NCBI GenBank assembly: GCA_016748015.1
Contig: JAAOMT010000675.1
Span: 1 to 64,000, forward strand
Reading direction: 5' to 3'
Source: Geosiphon pyriformis
Taxonomy: Eukaryota > Glomeromycota > Glomeromycetes > Archaeosporales > Geosiphonaceae
Length of the DNA stretch: 64,000 nt
Part shown: piece by piece, positions 1-11,400 of the stretch
Layout of the letters: every line of letters begins with the position of its first letter
How positions within the stretch are numbered: position 1 is the stretch's first letter
Program-made: the position numbers and the translations under genes
The notes under the pieces: model-generated
The model's database searches: none
Told to the model about the DNA's origin: nothing
Seen by the model: the letters and a program-made list of their open reading frames with translations, nothing else

Positions 1-49
<49 letters not shown>

Positions 50-104
50 AGAGAGAAAAGAAAAATTAGTATCATCAATTGCCGTGATCAAGAGCGATTG
101 GTCC
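1..104 (+). repeat. A-rich tract followed by a hairpin-forming 3' tail
   Basis: The window opens with an almost pure A tract (1-56). A segment at about 66-104 follows that can fold into a short hairpin: the arms CAATTGC and GCGATTG pair with one G-U around an 11-nt loop. A related tract-plus-hairpin occurs at 58,082-58,180. Two independent copies joined to A-rich DNA suggest the tail of a non-LTR retroelement or a SINE whose body lies left of the window. The family is not identified. Confidence 0.5.
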
Positions 105-440
105 AAATCATTAATAAGTTTGAGGCGGTTATGCTAAGAGCATCTGTTCTAGAATGGAGATACAAGATAAGGGTTAATTCATGTAAATTCCACAAAGTTC
201 GAGAACATAAATTTGTGATTCTGATTTTTTTTAATAATTGGTTTATTTCAGGAGATGAAATAGGAAAGATAATAAAGGATAAAGAGGTATAGATATTTTA
301 ATTTCTGGTCTAGAGGTTTGTATCTATTTTTTCTTCTCTGTTTTTTCTCACTTCTACAACTACTTGCTTTTATACATTCTTTTGGTTTTACAGGATTGCT
401 TTCAATTGTTTCACTATTGCTAGCTATTGTTTTGTTGTTT

Positions 441-640
441 CTGTTATTGCTTCGTTTTTTTACGTTATCGCTAGTTATCCTATGTTATAATACGTTATCT
501 GATGTTATTACATGTTATTCTGTGTTATTCTGCATTATAACACATTATCTTATATTATTGCATGATATTCTGTGTTATCCTGTGTTATAACACATTATCC
601 AACATTATTGCATGTTATTCTGTGTTATGTCACGTTTTGG
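441..640 (+). repeat. 10-bp-period tandem array
   Basis: About twenty consecutive units, almost exactly 10 bp each, share a core (A/G)TTAT followed by two variable bases; typical units are TGTGTTATTC and CATGTTATTC. Spacing is kept without indels over about 200 bp. The flanks at about 318-440 and the array itself match, in reverse complement, the more decayed stretch at 7,384-7,690, so this is part of a dispersed repeat. ORFs read through it are low-complexity and not believable genes. Confidence 0.75.
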
Positions 641-1338
641 TCATGTTTTTTCATAACTTTGGATCGGTTTTTCTACTCAGATAACAATGCCAAAGACACC
701 AATTCCACAAAACTTAATTTCTTTATAATATCAGAGACCTGATCTATCAAAAGCTCCAAAGAGCGTTCTAGAGAAGCCAACTAATCAACCAAATAGGAAT
801 TACCAAAAGAATTAGAGTCTATTGGTGCAGGCTTTGTGTCCAAAGATAAACTAGAACCTAAAAAATCTGATGAAATCACATAAGAGAAAGAACCACCAGC
901 AATCTGGGCCCAAGTTTTCCCACCAAAAGAAACTGGATGAGCAATTGGCATCTGCTTCTTTCTATATATGTTGGCTAAACGAACCCAATCCTGAGAAATG
1001 ACCACCCACTTACCATGAACACCAGAATTCCCACCCAATAAGCACACTGTAGAAATATGACCAAACTGTTTACAATGAGCACAACAGGCCAAAAAAAGAC
1101 CAGCCCAGCACAAATTCACACTCTTAAACACTGGAACAGAACTAATAGCAGCCAATTTAGACACCTTATCAACAAAACACACAATTGCATATTTATTACA
1201 CACATAAGAGCTAGAATTACAGCCAATAAAACAAGTTTTCCCACCATATGACTTCAACAAGTCTGAAAAATCATGAGCCATTATACCAACTGGAAGAGTA
1301 TAAAGCAAAGCTCAATGTTGATCTTTGGATACTCATGT

Positions 1339-2758
1339 TGTTACTGGAAGATTTTCACACTTTTCAATGCAAAAATTACAACACATACAATGAAAATTAA
1401 CATCAAAATCATGTGAAAAAGGCCTATATCATTGCACTTAATCAACAAAATCAGCTGGCAATCTGGAAATAAATGATCAGCAATTAATCTAATTACAACA
1501 AAAAAATATGACACAATCCAACAGTTTAACTAAGTTGGATATAAAAAAATCTTGGCAAACTAAGAAACACCAATAGAAATGAATGATTAATGCATGTAAT
1601 CAGATAACAACAGGTTTTGTTATGCTCCAAAATTTTCATATGCCCTTATTAAAACAATCTAACATTTCAGATCTGCAATCAATGGTTAAAAGTAGTTACC
1701 AAGAAATGTAATCAATTGATCTACTTCTGATTACATTGATCATAATCACAATTGGTATCATTGATTGACAATTAATGTTCTAGATCCAGCCATCTAAATC
1801 TGATCATCTAAAAATTACTAGCTCTGAAAAAATAACATGCCGAGTAAGCTCATCATAAATTGATTAATTAAATGTAGATAAATAATTGATGTATTTTAAA
1901 TAGTTCTAATATAGTATGTAGATCTGATGTAATTTAGCTATATATACAGCCCTTTTGTCAGCTCAGGAAAGTATCAGTTCAATACTGAGCCAACTCTTCA
2001 CTATAGTTTTATAGTGAGCAGTTAGTCCTCTTCTCTACTCTTTACATTCTCTCTTCACTTTCTATGCTTTAAATACTTGTCATCACAATCTTAAGTATGT
2101 TTTCCCATATTCCTTATTACCATTTGGAATCACGTTGTTTATAATCTTTTACTTACTTGTTATCACCATTTCAAATTGTTTTATTACTTCTAATCTTTCA
2201 AATCATGTGTTATCACCATTTCACATTAAGTTTTGTTTCACCAAACAAGTTGTTAAATATAAAAATAAGTAATAAAGTATCACATTGTTAGAGAGTGGTC
2301 TCAACAATAAAAAGTTTAAGCAAAATCTATTTCAATTATGTTTAACTTTCATAATTTCTTTTATAATTTCTATAACTTCATTTTCAAAGCGGGCATTTGA
2401 ACACCACATCCTTTTAATGACTAATTGAAAGAATTCTGGTTACGTATTTATTTAAGTAGTTGGTTTCACTTCTTGTTGCTGGTTGTGCTTCTAATACATA
2501 TAAAAAGATGTGATTTCTCTTTTCTCTTTAAAATACCTAAGACTGGTTCTTGCCCAAAAACAAATAATAATGACAATACTTTCTTTTACTTTTAATGACC
2601 TTATTACGTACCTCTTTCTGCTTTTCCATTCACTGAAATAGTCCATATACCCATGATATGCTATAGTTAGTAGCATAATCATGGTAATGTGTGTGTTCCA
2701 GGTGAAAGCTATTGTCATTGCTAAGAAGTTACAAAACCATAGCTTTTACCTGGTAACA
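1339..2758. mobile_element. Solo-LTR-like insertion inside the ORF1 pseudogene
   Basis: The segment starts TGTTACTGG and ends CCTGGTAACA, giving matching inverted ends. It is flanked by ATGT (1,335-1,338) and ATAT (2,759-2,762), a 4-bp duplication with one G/A difference. A TATA-like run followed by a C/T-rich stretch lies near 1,940-2,060, as in an LTR promoter. It has no coding capacity. At 1,420 bp it is long for a solo LTR, so a short non-autonomous LTR element (TRIM-like) is an alternative. Confidence 0.6.
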
Positions 2759-2900
2759 ATATATGTTTATTATCAATAGCTTTTACCACATGAACAGAAT
2801 TCTTTCCCATGACAACAGACCATCTAGCTGCAACCAAATCAGCTACTTTAGACAACTCAAACTTCACTAAAGCTTTTTGTCACAAACTGATCAATTGCAT
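2759..2900 (-). other. ORF1 reading frame continuing through the TGA at 2,880
   Basis: Beyond the TGA at 2,880-2,882 the minus-strand frame stays open and protein-like (starting QKALVKFELSK) until it meets the insertion end at 2,758. This shows that the stop is a point mutation in a longer ORF1 and not its natural end. Confidence 0.7.
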
Positions 2901-4549
2901 CTTGATTGATACAATTTTTCCAAATTTAGAAAAAACAGATTCTACGGCCAATTTAGGAAGATCGACCAGAATCTCCTTAACAACAAATACCTGATCCGAA
3001 TGTTTGTTTATCTGTCTAACATCAACATTTACCACAATTTTCTCATGAACTGCCAATTCCCTAGCCTTTTTTAGACTCAATTCAAATGTAAAAAAAGATC
3101 TGATGATCCCAGGAAATTTTAAGGGAGTCAATGCCCCCCCAAAACCATTAATTTGATAGAAAATTTTTTTTATTGCCATCAATTTATTACTATTAGTCTT
3201 TCCAGGTACAGCTGACAATTCAACATTAAGCATGAAAAATTTGGCTGCCCTGAAATCACATTTATCTAAGACATGTAATTCAGCAGCCAGCAAATGCTTA
3301 GCACCAGAAAATTTAGAAACTAGAAGTATCAAAACATTATTGTCACCATCACTTAAATTGTTGAAAGAAATCTTGCTTGGCTTACTACCTAAAACATATG
3401 TCCTAGTACATGTCTTCTTGGGAGTAGCATCGTTCATCTTATCATCAACTTCCAAAGCATTTGAATTAGCATAACTTGTTTTTTCTACAATCATATCTTT
3501 TATGTTTTTCAGGTCTGAAATACCACTAATACTGCTCACTTCACTGTTTACTTTGCTGCTCCACAATTTCACAGGCTTGTTACCATCAGTAAGTATATCC
3601 ATGAGAACCAGAAAGCTGGCAGACGTCTCGACAACACCACCAATAACAGCAGGCTTCTTGGGTTTTTTATAAGATGCACTTCATAAATGAACACTCACCT
3701 GACACTTGGTTTTGACACCTGACCAGATTCTCAATCCAGCCAAAATAGACACCGACTCACCAGCAAAAAAGTCTACTGAACTCATATTTATGAACAAAGG
3801 TATGTTGGAAGAAATAACTGTGAAACTTATAGGGATAAGAGAGAAAGAAAAATTTACTTTTTCAAAAAAATCAAGCTCTCATTGTAATCAGAAGATCAAC
3901 AAAAGAAAAAATTTTTTGGTTTTTTTTTATTCATCTGTATTTGTATATTTTAATTTGTGATTTTTTAATTTAAGTCTCTTTTACAAAATTTATTATTTGA
4001 AAAAACATAATATTTTTTCTAATATAATATTTAAAAAATATTTAATTATAAATTATTTATATAAATATAATAAATATAATATGTATAATATATACATAAA
4101 AAAATAATACAAAATAATACAATTTTAAATTTACAAATTTTACTTAAAAAAAACTAAATATATATAGAAAACTAGTTATAATTGTTTATTTTAAAAAGTT
4201 ATAAATAAGTATAATATAGTTATAAAATTTAAATTTAAACAATTTTATAAATAGATAAAAAACAATATAAATTATTATTTACAAATTTATATATTAAATA
4301 TTAAATATTAATATAAAACCAAAATATTTATAAAATAATAATTAACTTAATAGTTTTATAAATTAACAATATATATATAAAAAAACTTTTTTTTTTATAT
4401 TTCAAATTTCTAAAAAAGCAATAATTTTAAAAAAAGTTTTTTTCTGTTTTTATTTATTTTTGCTATTCAGTTTAATATCTTAAAATCTTTTTTGTTCAAA
4501 TACAAAACTGTTAATATTGATAGTAGTTTAAAGATAAAAAAATTCAAAA

Positions 4550-5640
4550 AAAATCTGGTGCTGGTTTTATGATTTTAAAATTGACTATTATTAAAAAACA
4601 TAAAAGAAGTGTTTTAAAGAAACTTGTTATTAAAGTTAATATTAGTGTTTCTTAAAAATTATTTAAGATTAAAAAAGTAAACAGTTCAACTATTAACAAT
4701 ATTACTAATACAGAGAATATAAATATAAAAGAAGAATTTTTTGTTAAGAAGACTAGCTTTCAGCTTAATAGTAATAATAAATTAGAACATAAAAATATTA
4801 ATATAATTTCTAAAAAGCCAAGTAAAATTGTTATTAAGCATATTTTTAAGAAGCTTTTTAAGCATATTAACTTTAATATTAATAGTAATAATAAAAGTAA
4901 TATTTTAAATAAATTTTTTTATCTTTTTTTTTTATCTTTTAAGCTTTTGGTAAATATTTTGGTTTATAAATCTTTTATTTTGGATATTAATCTTTTTACT
5001 GTATCTAAAAAATTGGCTTAAGATAAATTAAAAATTATTAAAAATATGTTTTTTAATATAAATAATTTTGAAAAAGAGTCTTTATTTTTTTAAAATTTGG
5101 CAAAATTATTTGGATATTTTTTATTTCTAAAAAAACAATATTAACTGCAGTAAATTTAGCAAATAATTAAAATATTATAGTAAATACCAATTTCAAAAAA
5201 CTGGTAAATAATTGTACAAATTAAGAAATTATAATAAAAAAAATTTCTATAAAAACATTTATTAAAGCTATACAAACTATACTTACTAACTATAATAATA
5301 TTAAGTTGATCAAAATACAATTAATAGAACTATAACAAAAGACAATTATATAATTAAATAAACAAAATTAGACTGATATTTTGACATATAAGTGGTTTAT
5401 CTTTATTAAAAAAATACAGTTTACATAATCAAAGCAAATATTAATAAATAATTATAAAATTTCAAAGATAAATTTAAGACTTTGTTTTATATACTTCTTA
5501 TAAAAACAAATACTCACAATTTTTGGAAATTTATTGATTTAATTAATAATTATACTTGTATTAAATATGTTATAGTGTGTTTTAATTTAAAAAAAATTTA
5601 ATTAAAGCAGTAGCTATAGCTTTTATTGTAAAAAAATATT
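4550..5640 (+). pseudogene. Heavily decayed non-LTR ORF1 relic
   Basis: The plus-strand translation with stops ignored keeps the order of motifs of the ORF1 family. First comes KSFILDINLF then a region like IKNMFFNINNFE (about 4,968-5,075). Next is NNIKLIKIQLIEL followed by a TAA and QKTII (about 5,290-5,350), equivalent to KIVSIKMQLISL in the minus-strand copy at 2.9 kb. Last is a stretch ending YVIVCF (about 5,570-5,585), equivalent to YAIVCF in that copy. Many Gln, Arg and Trp positions are now stops. Nothing functional is left. Confidence 0.6.
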
Positions 5641-5859
5641 ATTTTTTATTGATTTGTTTGTTTTTAACTGTTTGTTTAGTTTGGAATAAGTTTAATTATA
5701 CTTTTCTTGAATACAATTTAGTTAATAGTAATTTAATGTCCAAAAAAAAAGACTCTTTTTTTGGCTTTAGATTAATTTAAATTGGCCCAAATCTATACAA
5801 AAAAGTTTGTTTCTATCATTTATTTAATAGTTTTTAGTAATAAATTTTGAGGATTATTA

Positions 5860-6140
5860 TAAATAATTTTTTTTATAGGTATTAGTAATTTTTGTAACTT
5901 AATATTTGAAAAAGTTAAAATATATTCTAAAGATTTTGTATTGAAGTTTTTTGTATAATAAACAGATAATAATTAATAATTTTTTTAGCATAATAACCAA
6001 TTTATCTTAATGATTACACTTTTCTAATAAGCAATTTTAGTTTTTTAACTATATTTATACTTTTTTCTAATATTTTTTACCAAACAATTTTTGATGTTAT
6101 AATTTTAGCACTTTTCTATATTTAGTTAATAATTCAAGTA
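5860..6140 (+). repeat. Decayed copy of the non-LTR tail at 57,850-58,075
   Basis: The sequence TTTTTTGTATAATAAACAG followed by TAACCAATTTATCTTAATG and CTTTTCTAATAAGC aligns without large gaps to the better-preserved stretch at 57,850-58,075. Where they differ, this copy nearly always has A for G or T for C. Confidence 0.6.
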
Positions 6141-7199
6141 AATACAGTTAATAAAATAAAATAATAATACTTAATATTTTATGAATAATTATAATCAAAA
6201 ACTATTGTTTTAATTTTTGTTTAAGAAGCTGTTATGAATTTAAATAATATTAATATAATTATAATGTTATTTTTAATTTCAATAACTTTGAACTTATTAA
6301 ATAATAAGTAAAATAAAAGTTTATTAATAAGTTAATTATTTTGTATTTTATTAATAAAAATTAAAGTAATTAGATTAATTTCAAAAATAAGTTTGTTTCT
6401 TTTTTTTTTAACTTATTAACTAATATATATACATAAATTTTTATAATACAGAATTTTTAAAATTTTTACAATTTCTTTAAATTATTGTTGAAATTTCTAA
6501 TATTTCTGAAATTTTTGATATTTTTGTTAGTATTCTTGCAATTTTTAGAATTTTTAGAATTTTTATTGATATTCCTAAAATTTCTAATAATATATATTTT
6601 AATAATTTTTTATTTTATTATTGGCTATTTTATACTATTATTTTTTATAAATAATATTATTTTATCTTTTTTAATATTAAGTTTTTGCAAAATTTTCTAA
6701 GTTTTTTTTAAATAAATTTATATACTTCTTTTATTATTATAATAGGACTACTTTTTTTGATATTGTAGTTAATATTTGTGTAATTAAGTTAAATTACAGA
6801 TTTTCTGCAATAAATGAAAATTTTTTCTTAATATATTTATAGATTATAAAATAGATATTTGCAAATATAGTCACAAAGTTATATAATTAATGATAACTAA
6901 AATGTTTTTAATAATTCTGTAAAAATTAGTTTTTGTAGTTTTTATGTTAATTGGTTTGTTTATATCATATCAAATTCTTTTGTTAACATAAAAATTAAAT
7001 ATAAATTCAGTTAAAAAATAATAAAAATTTAATCATAAATTTTTTTAAATATATTTATATAGTAATTTTGTGAATTTTAGATAATTGGTTTTTATATATT
7101 TTAATTCTGCTGCTTTTATTAATTGTTGTCTAACTAATGTTTTGTTTTTTGTAAATTATATCTTACAAAAAGCACCAAATATTACAAGTAAATTTTTTT

Positions 7200-7340
7200 T
7201 GTAAGTGTTAATAATTTTTGTAACTTGATACTTAGAGAGATTAAAATGTATTCTGAAAGTTTTCTAAAAATTTTGTGTTGGAGTTTTTTGTATAATAAAT
7301 AAATATTTACTTAATAGCAGTTAATAATAATTTTAATAAT
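7200..7340 (+). repeat. Third, partial copy of the same tail repeat
   Basis: GGAGTTTTTTGTATAATAAA near 7,284 and the preceding ATTAAAATGTATTCTGAAAG match the corresponding parts of the copy at 5,880-5,970 (GTTAAAATATATTCTAAAG and AAGTTTTTTGTATAATAAA). This shows tandem or nested copies of the same element in the AT-rich block. Confidence 0.5.
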
Positions 7341-7383
7341 TTTTTTGGTATTATTATTTAAATAAAAAAGTAATTAAAAAAAC

Positions 7384-7690
7384 ATAAGAATTATATAATA
7401 ATATAAAAAAATATAATAATACAAAATAATACAAAATAATATAAAATAATACAGAATAATATAAAATTGCTTAGAATAATACAAAATAATACAAAATAAT
7501 TAGTAATAATATAAAATAACTAGTAATAACATAGAATAATTAATTATAATATAAAAAACAAAACAATAGTTAAAATAACAAATAATAGCTAACAATAATA
7601 AGCAATTAAAAACAATCTTGTAAAATTAAAAAATATGTATAAAAACAAGTAGTTTTAACAAATAAAAAAAATTAGAACAGAATTAACTTA
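7384..7690 (-). repeat. Inverted, decayed copy of the 10-bp array and its flank
   Basis: From 7,411 to about 7,560 the sequence repeats every 10 bp with the core ATAAT (units such as ACAAAATAAT). It is the reverse complement of the array at 441-640. The flank at 7,561-7,660 (AACAATAGCT..., TGTATAAAAACAAGTAGTT) matches the reverse complement of 330-440. Here most C/G positions have become T/A. Confidence 0.65.
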
Positions 7691-9539
7691 AAAATATTTT
7701 ATATTACTCTTAGGCTTAAAATTTTTTATCTTTTACATTCTAAATTTACCAAATAAAATATTATAGTTTAAATTCACAAATTCATAATTTTTATACTTTA
7801 ATTGTTAAAATTTAATTAATTGTTTTTATTTATCTTTGTTTTAAACCAAAAATTATTAGCATAAATACTTTTGGAAATCTTATTAATTTAGATTAATTGT
7901 TCTTAATTATAGTGATTAATAGAATACTAATTATTATTATTATTTTATTTTATTATTTTATTTTTTATTTTTTTATTTTTTTTATAAAACAGTAATATTT
8001 AAAATTAACTGTTTAAAAATAGACTTTATAATAGTTTGGTAAAAAAAAAAGTTTTTTCTAAGTTTGAATATTAATTTTATCATATTAACTTATTAAAAAA
8101 ATAAAAAAACTTAATAAGTAAAACTTTAAACAAAAAAACCTTCAAAGACTAATTATTACTGTCAATATATAAACAATTCCAGTTGAAAATTAATCTACTT
8201 CCAATATTAAATTCATAAATATCAAACATTATAATTATATTCTGTTAAGTTTACTTATAATATTTAGTACTCTTTATAAGATTATAAATTTATAAAAACA
8301 GAGCATTCAGAAAACTCACAAAATAATAACTATTAAAACAATTAAAAAAAATTATATACTATTTAAAAGAATATTATATCAACACTTTTAAAAAGATTTA
8401 AGAATTTTAAAAAAATATTTATAGCCAAAAGTAATTTTTTTATTATATATATATTAAGATTAATTATTATTTAGGCAGAATAGTAAATACTAAAAAACTT
8501 GAAAAGTAAATTCATCAAAATTTATTATTATATTTAATCTTAACTATTAAAAAAACAATTATAAAAACTCTTTTTTTTATTGACAAAAAATTAAAAATAT
8601 ATATATAAATATATCATTTACAACTTAAAAAAAACCACAACACTAAAATTTTTTCTAAAAAATCCAAGTTAAACATAAAAAACAATAGCTAATAATAGTT
8701 TAAACAAGAAAAACTACAAATTATTATTAACAAAAAGTCAATATTATTATTACTAACAATATTGTCATATTATTAAATACTCAAAAATAAAATACTACTT
8801 AATTAGTTTATTAAATTACAGCCTAAAACTCCAAAAACTTCAAAAACTTCTAAAAATCTTTATTTTTAAAACTTTAACAAAAATCTTTGAACTAAATTAT
8901 TAAAAAAATACAGAATTTTATTCGAAAATCTTATTTCTATAATAAATATTATTTTTTAAAATACTACTACTTAAAAACAACAAATAATATAATTACTAAT
9001 TAAATCAACAACTACTCTTTTAAAAAAAATAATACTGTTTCAATTTATTAAAACAAACAATAAAAAAAACAATTAGCATTAAGTTTAATTAAACAATTAG
9101 ACATATTTCTACCAATCTTATTTTTGTTAGCAAATAACCAACTCTTTATTATTATTATTATTATTATGACTTACAAAAATATTGCCAAATTGAAAAAATT
9201 TTCTGGTAAAAAAAAATGCTTGTATTTAAATTGTAGAGACTGAAAAAACAATTATGACAAATAATTAAAATAACACTAAAACAATATAAGTTTTATCTTT
9301 TTTTTGATCAAAATAGCAAATTCATAATACTAAAGTCTTAATAAAAAACTGATTAATTTTGCCATTTTTAAACTTGTCTTTTTATATTATTTTTGTAATT
9401 TTAATATCCTAATTTGACTACAAAATCAATTTAATATTATAAAACAAAAAAATTATAAAGCTGTAACTACTTATTTTAGAATTTCAAATTCTTTAACTAT
9501 ACTTAAGACCATTATTAATGTTTTATGTCTTGTAATACA

Positions 9540-9900
9540 GAAGAAACAAATATATAGTAAAGTGTAAAAATTCACACTACAGGCTGTTTAGCTTGCTATT
9601 AAACATAATAATTATAGTAAAATAATAATATGGTTAAGACAATTTATTGACTAACATAAAAAAGTAATGCTTATACTTCAAAATTAAGACCAAATTCTAA
9701 AGAACAATCAAGCTGATAATTCCAATAAAAAAATAAGCTTGAGCAAATTGAAAATCTATTAATATCATAATGTAAAGAATGCCCAAAAACTAAATATTAT
9801 AAATTTGCTATTAAAAAAAAAGGAAAACCATACACAAAATACATTTGTAATAAATGTGATCTTTTAAGACACAATAGTACAAGATGTTAAAATTAGATAA
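9540..9900 (+). pseudogene. Relic with a CCHC zinc-knuckle signature
   Basis: Near 9,845-9,890 the plus strand encodes CNKCDLLRHNSTRC, which fits C-x2-C-x4-H-x4-C, preceded by a lysine-rich stretch and an ECPKTK motif. The frame is closed by stops on both sides. Zinc knuckles of this type end some MULE-type transposases and also occur in retroelement gags; which one applies cannot be decided here. Confidence 0.4.
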
Positions 9901-10606
9901 GATTTTAGTTAATTTTTTTGTTTATTTTTTACTTTGTAATAATTAAACATTGTATTTATTTCTACTAAAATTAATAATCTAACTTTAATTGTCCAATAAA
10001 AATAAATAATACATATTATTATTACATATTATTTTTTTAAAATTTAATAAAATTTTTGATCCTAATTGAAACTATTTTCGAGATTGTTTTATATAACAGA
10101 TTGTTACAACTAGATTTATCTTTATATTACAAACTATTTATAATTGTTTATAAGTATTTATATAATAAATATTATCATATCTGTTTTATGAAAATATTAA
10201 GTTTTTAAATCATGTTTTTTCTTGTAAATCAGATAATAAGTCTCACAAAAAACTGCTAAATACACAAGTAGCTATTTGAAAAGCATTTTTTGGTTTGTTC
10301 AAGTTATTTTATGTATTTTATTATTGTTTTTTTTGTGTTTTTCTAATATTTTAATATACTTAGTTTTATATAAAAAATTTGTTTTTAAGAACTGGTTTTA
10401 GAATTTTTTTTTGGTTTTCAAAAATATTAAAATTGTTAATAAAAAAATTGTAAACTTTGTATATGGTTTTAATTTGGTTCATAAAAATAATATTGGACTT
10501 ATTTGTTTTAAGTATTAAATTTTTATAAAAAAAATAGTCTTATTTTATACAATAAATTTATTTTTATGATTGTTACTAATTTGTTATTTGTGTTATTAAA
10601 TAGTAT

Positions 10607-11272
10607 TGTTATGAGTTGGAGTAACAAGCTAACAGATAGCAAGGGAGAACAGGATTGTAGGATGATAAAAATAATTAAAGGGAATTCAATTTTAAAGAGC
10701 AAATTGAATGAGTATGGATTCAATGTGTGAGATCAGTCTCATAAAATATTTCAGTTACTATACTTTTCAAGATAACTGAAGAATTTGAAGGCAGAGAGAT
10801 AGTTCATACTGTTAACAAATGATCACACCTGGTATAATTCTATGCCTTACGTCAGCACTCTTAGAATTCAATATCAGGTATCAAATGTGCTTTTCAGTCA
10901 CATTTTATTCAATAATCTTCAAATACTGCAATTACACATTTCAGGAAAAGGGTAAAAAATAACCAACAAGTAATCTTTTATCTTTAAGATGTTTAGATAC
11001 TTAAAAGTAGAGAAAAAGAAATTAGCGATAAAAAAAGGATTGAGATAAAGTTGTTATTTTATTTCTTTTATTTCTTTTGATTCTTACATGCTTTTCTACA
11101 GCTAAGAGATTCATCACTTATATAGCTGTCAAAAGTGATCAATGATCAGGTCAATGACTAAGTCAATAATCAAGTCAATGATTACTTACTAAAAATAGAG
11201 TGGCTAATTTATGTGACATCAATGGCTAATACATGTGATAATTAATAAGAAATATAAGTTTCAATTATAACA
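10607..11272 (-). repeat. 3' LTR of the Gypsy element
   Basis: 666 bp, TGTTATGAG...ATTATAACA. Compared with the other LTR it has an extra 9 bp in a T-rich stretch near 11,065 and three instead of six copies of a 12-bp unit (AATGATCAGGTC type, 11,141-11,176). These two indels exactly explain the 27-bp length difference. All substitutions I compared are transitions. Confidence 0.93.
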
Positions 11273-11283
11273 TTATTCTCTCC
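11273..11283 (-). other. Polypurine tract
   Basis: The complement reads GGAGAGAATAA immediately upstream of the 3' LTR in element orientation, the position from which plus-strand DNA synthesis is primed. Confidence 0.7.
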
Positions 11284-11400
11284 AAAAAAATTGAGCTCTG
11301 GTGAAATCAAGCTATTTATGGGGTAATCTATTTGAAGGGTTTTATCTAACTCAAAGCTAACTAGTTTGTTGAAATCTTTTGTGGATAAGGTATATAATAC

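Larger units (their letters stand above)
676..3602 (-). pseudogene. Non-LTR retrotransposon ORF1 (gag-like) pseudogene, split by an insertion
   Basis: Two blocks on the minus strand, 3,602-2,760 and 1,338-676, form one ORF1. The first holds an RRM-like region with the motif KIVSIKMQLI. The second holds a CCHC zinc knuckle (CAHCKQFGHISTVC) and a serine-rich tail ending in a leucine-rich helix. Such ORF1 proteins bind element RNA. The copy is dead. In-frame stops lie at 2,880-2,882 (TGA where Trp is expected), just upstream of the second block (TGA in place of Arg and Trp) and at about 781 (TAG). The blocks are separated by the insertion 1,339-2,758; removing it with one target copy restores the frame. 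No reverse transcriptase ORF follows. Family assignment is from recognition of this ORF1 type in Rhizophagus-like genomes. Confidence 0.75.
3960..10606. other. Extremely AT-rich repeat-derived block
   Basis: About 6.6 kb made almost entirely of A and T, with short homopolymers and (TTA)n runs (for example 9,147-9,167). There is no plausible host gene; the one open frame near 6,485-6,700 is Leu/Ile/Phe low complexity. Several stretches can still be matched to better-preserved repeats elsewhere in the window (4,550-5,640, 5,860-6,140, 7,200-7,330, 7,384-7,690). The block is therefore old transposon DNA in which most C and G have been lost, and not random sequence. The Gypsy element at 10,607 inserted into its right part, which resumes at 18,287. 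Confidence 0.75.

Noticed and set aside
98-590. Two short plus-strand ORFs of 64 and 90 residues
   Set aside because: The first is in repeat flank without homology. The second is a read-through of the 10-bp array, giving Leu/Phe/Cys low complexity.
6485-6700. 71-residue hydrophobic ORF in the AT-rich block
   Set aside because: It is encoded by TTT/TTA/ATT repeats and is explained by base composition.
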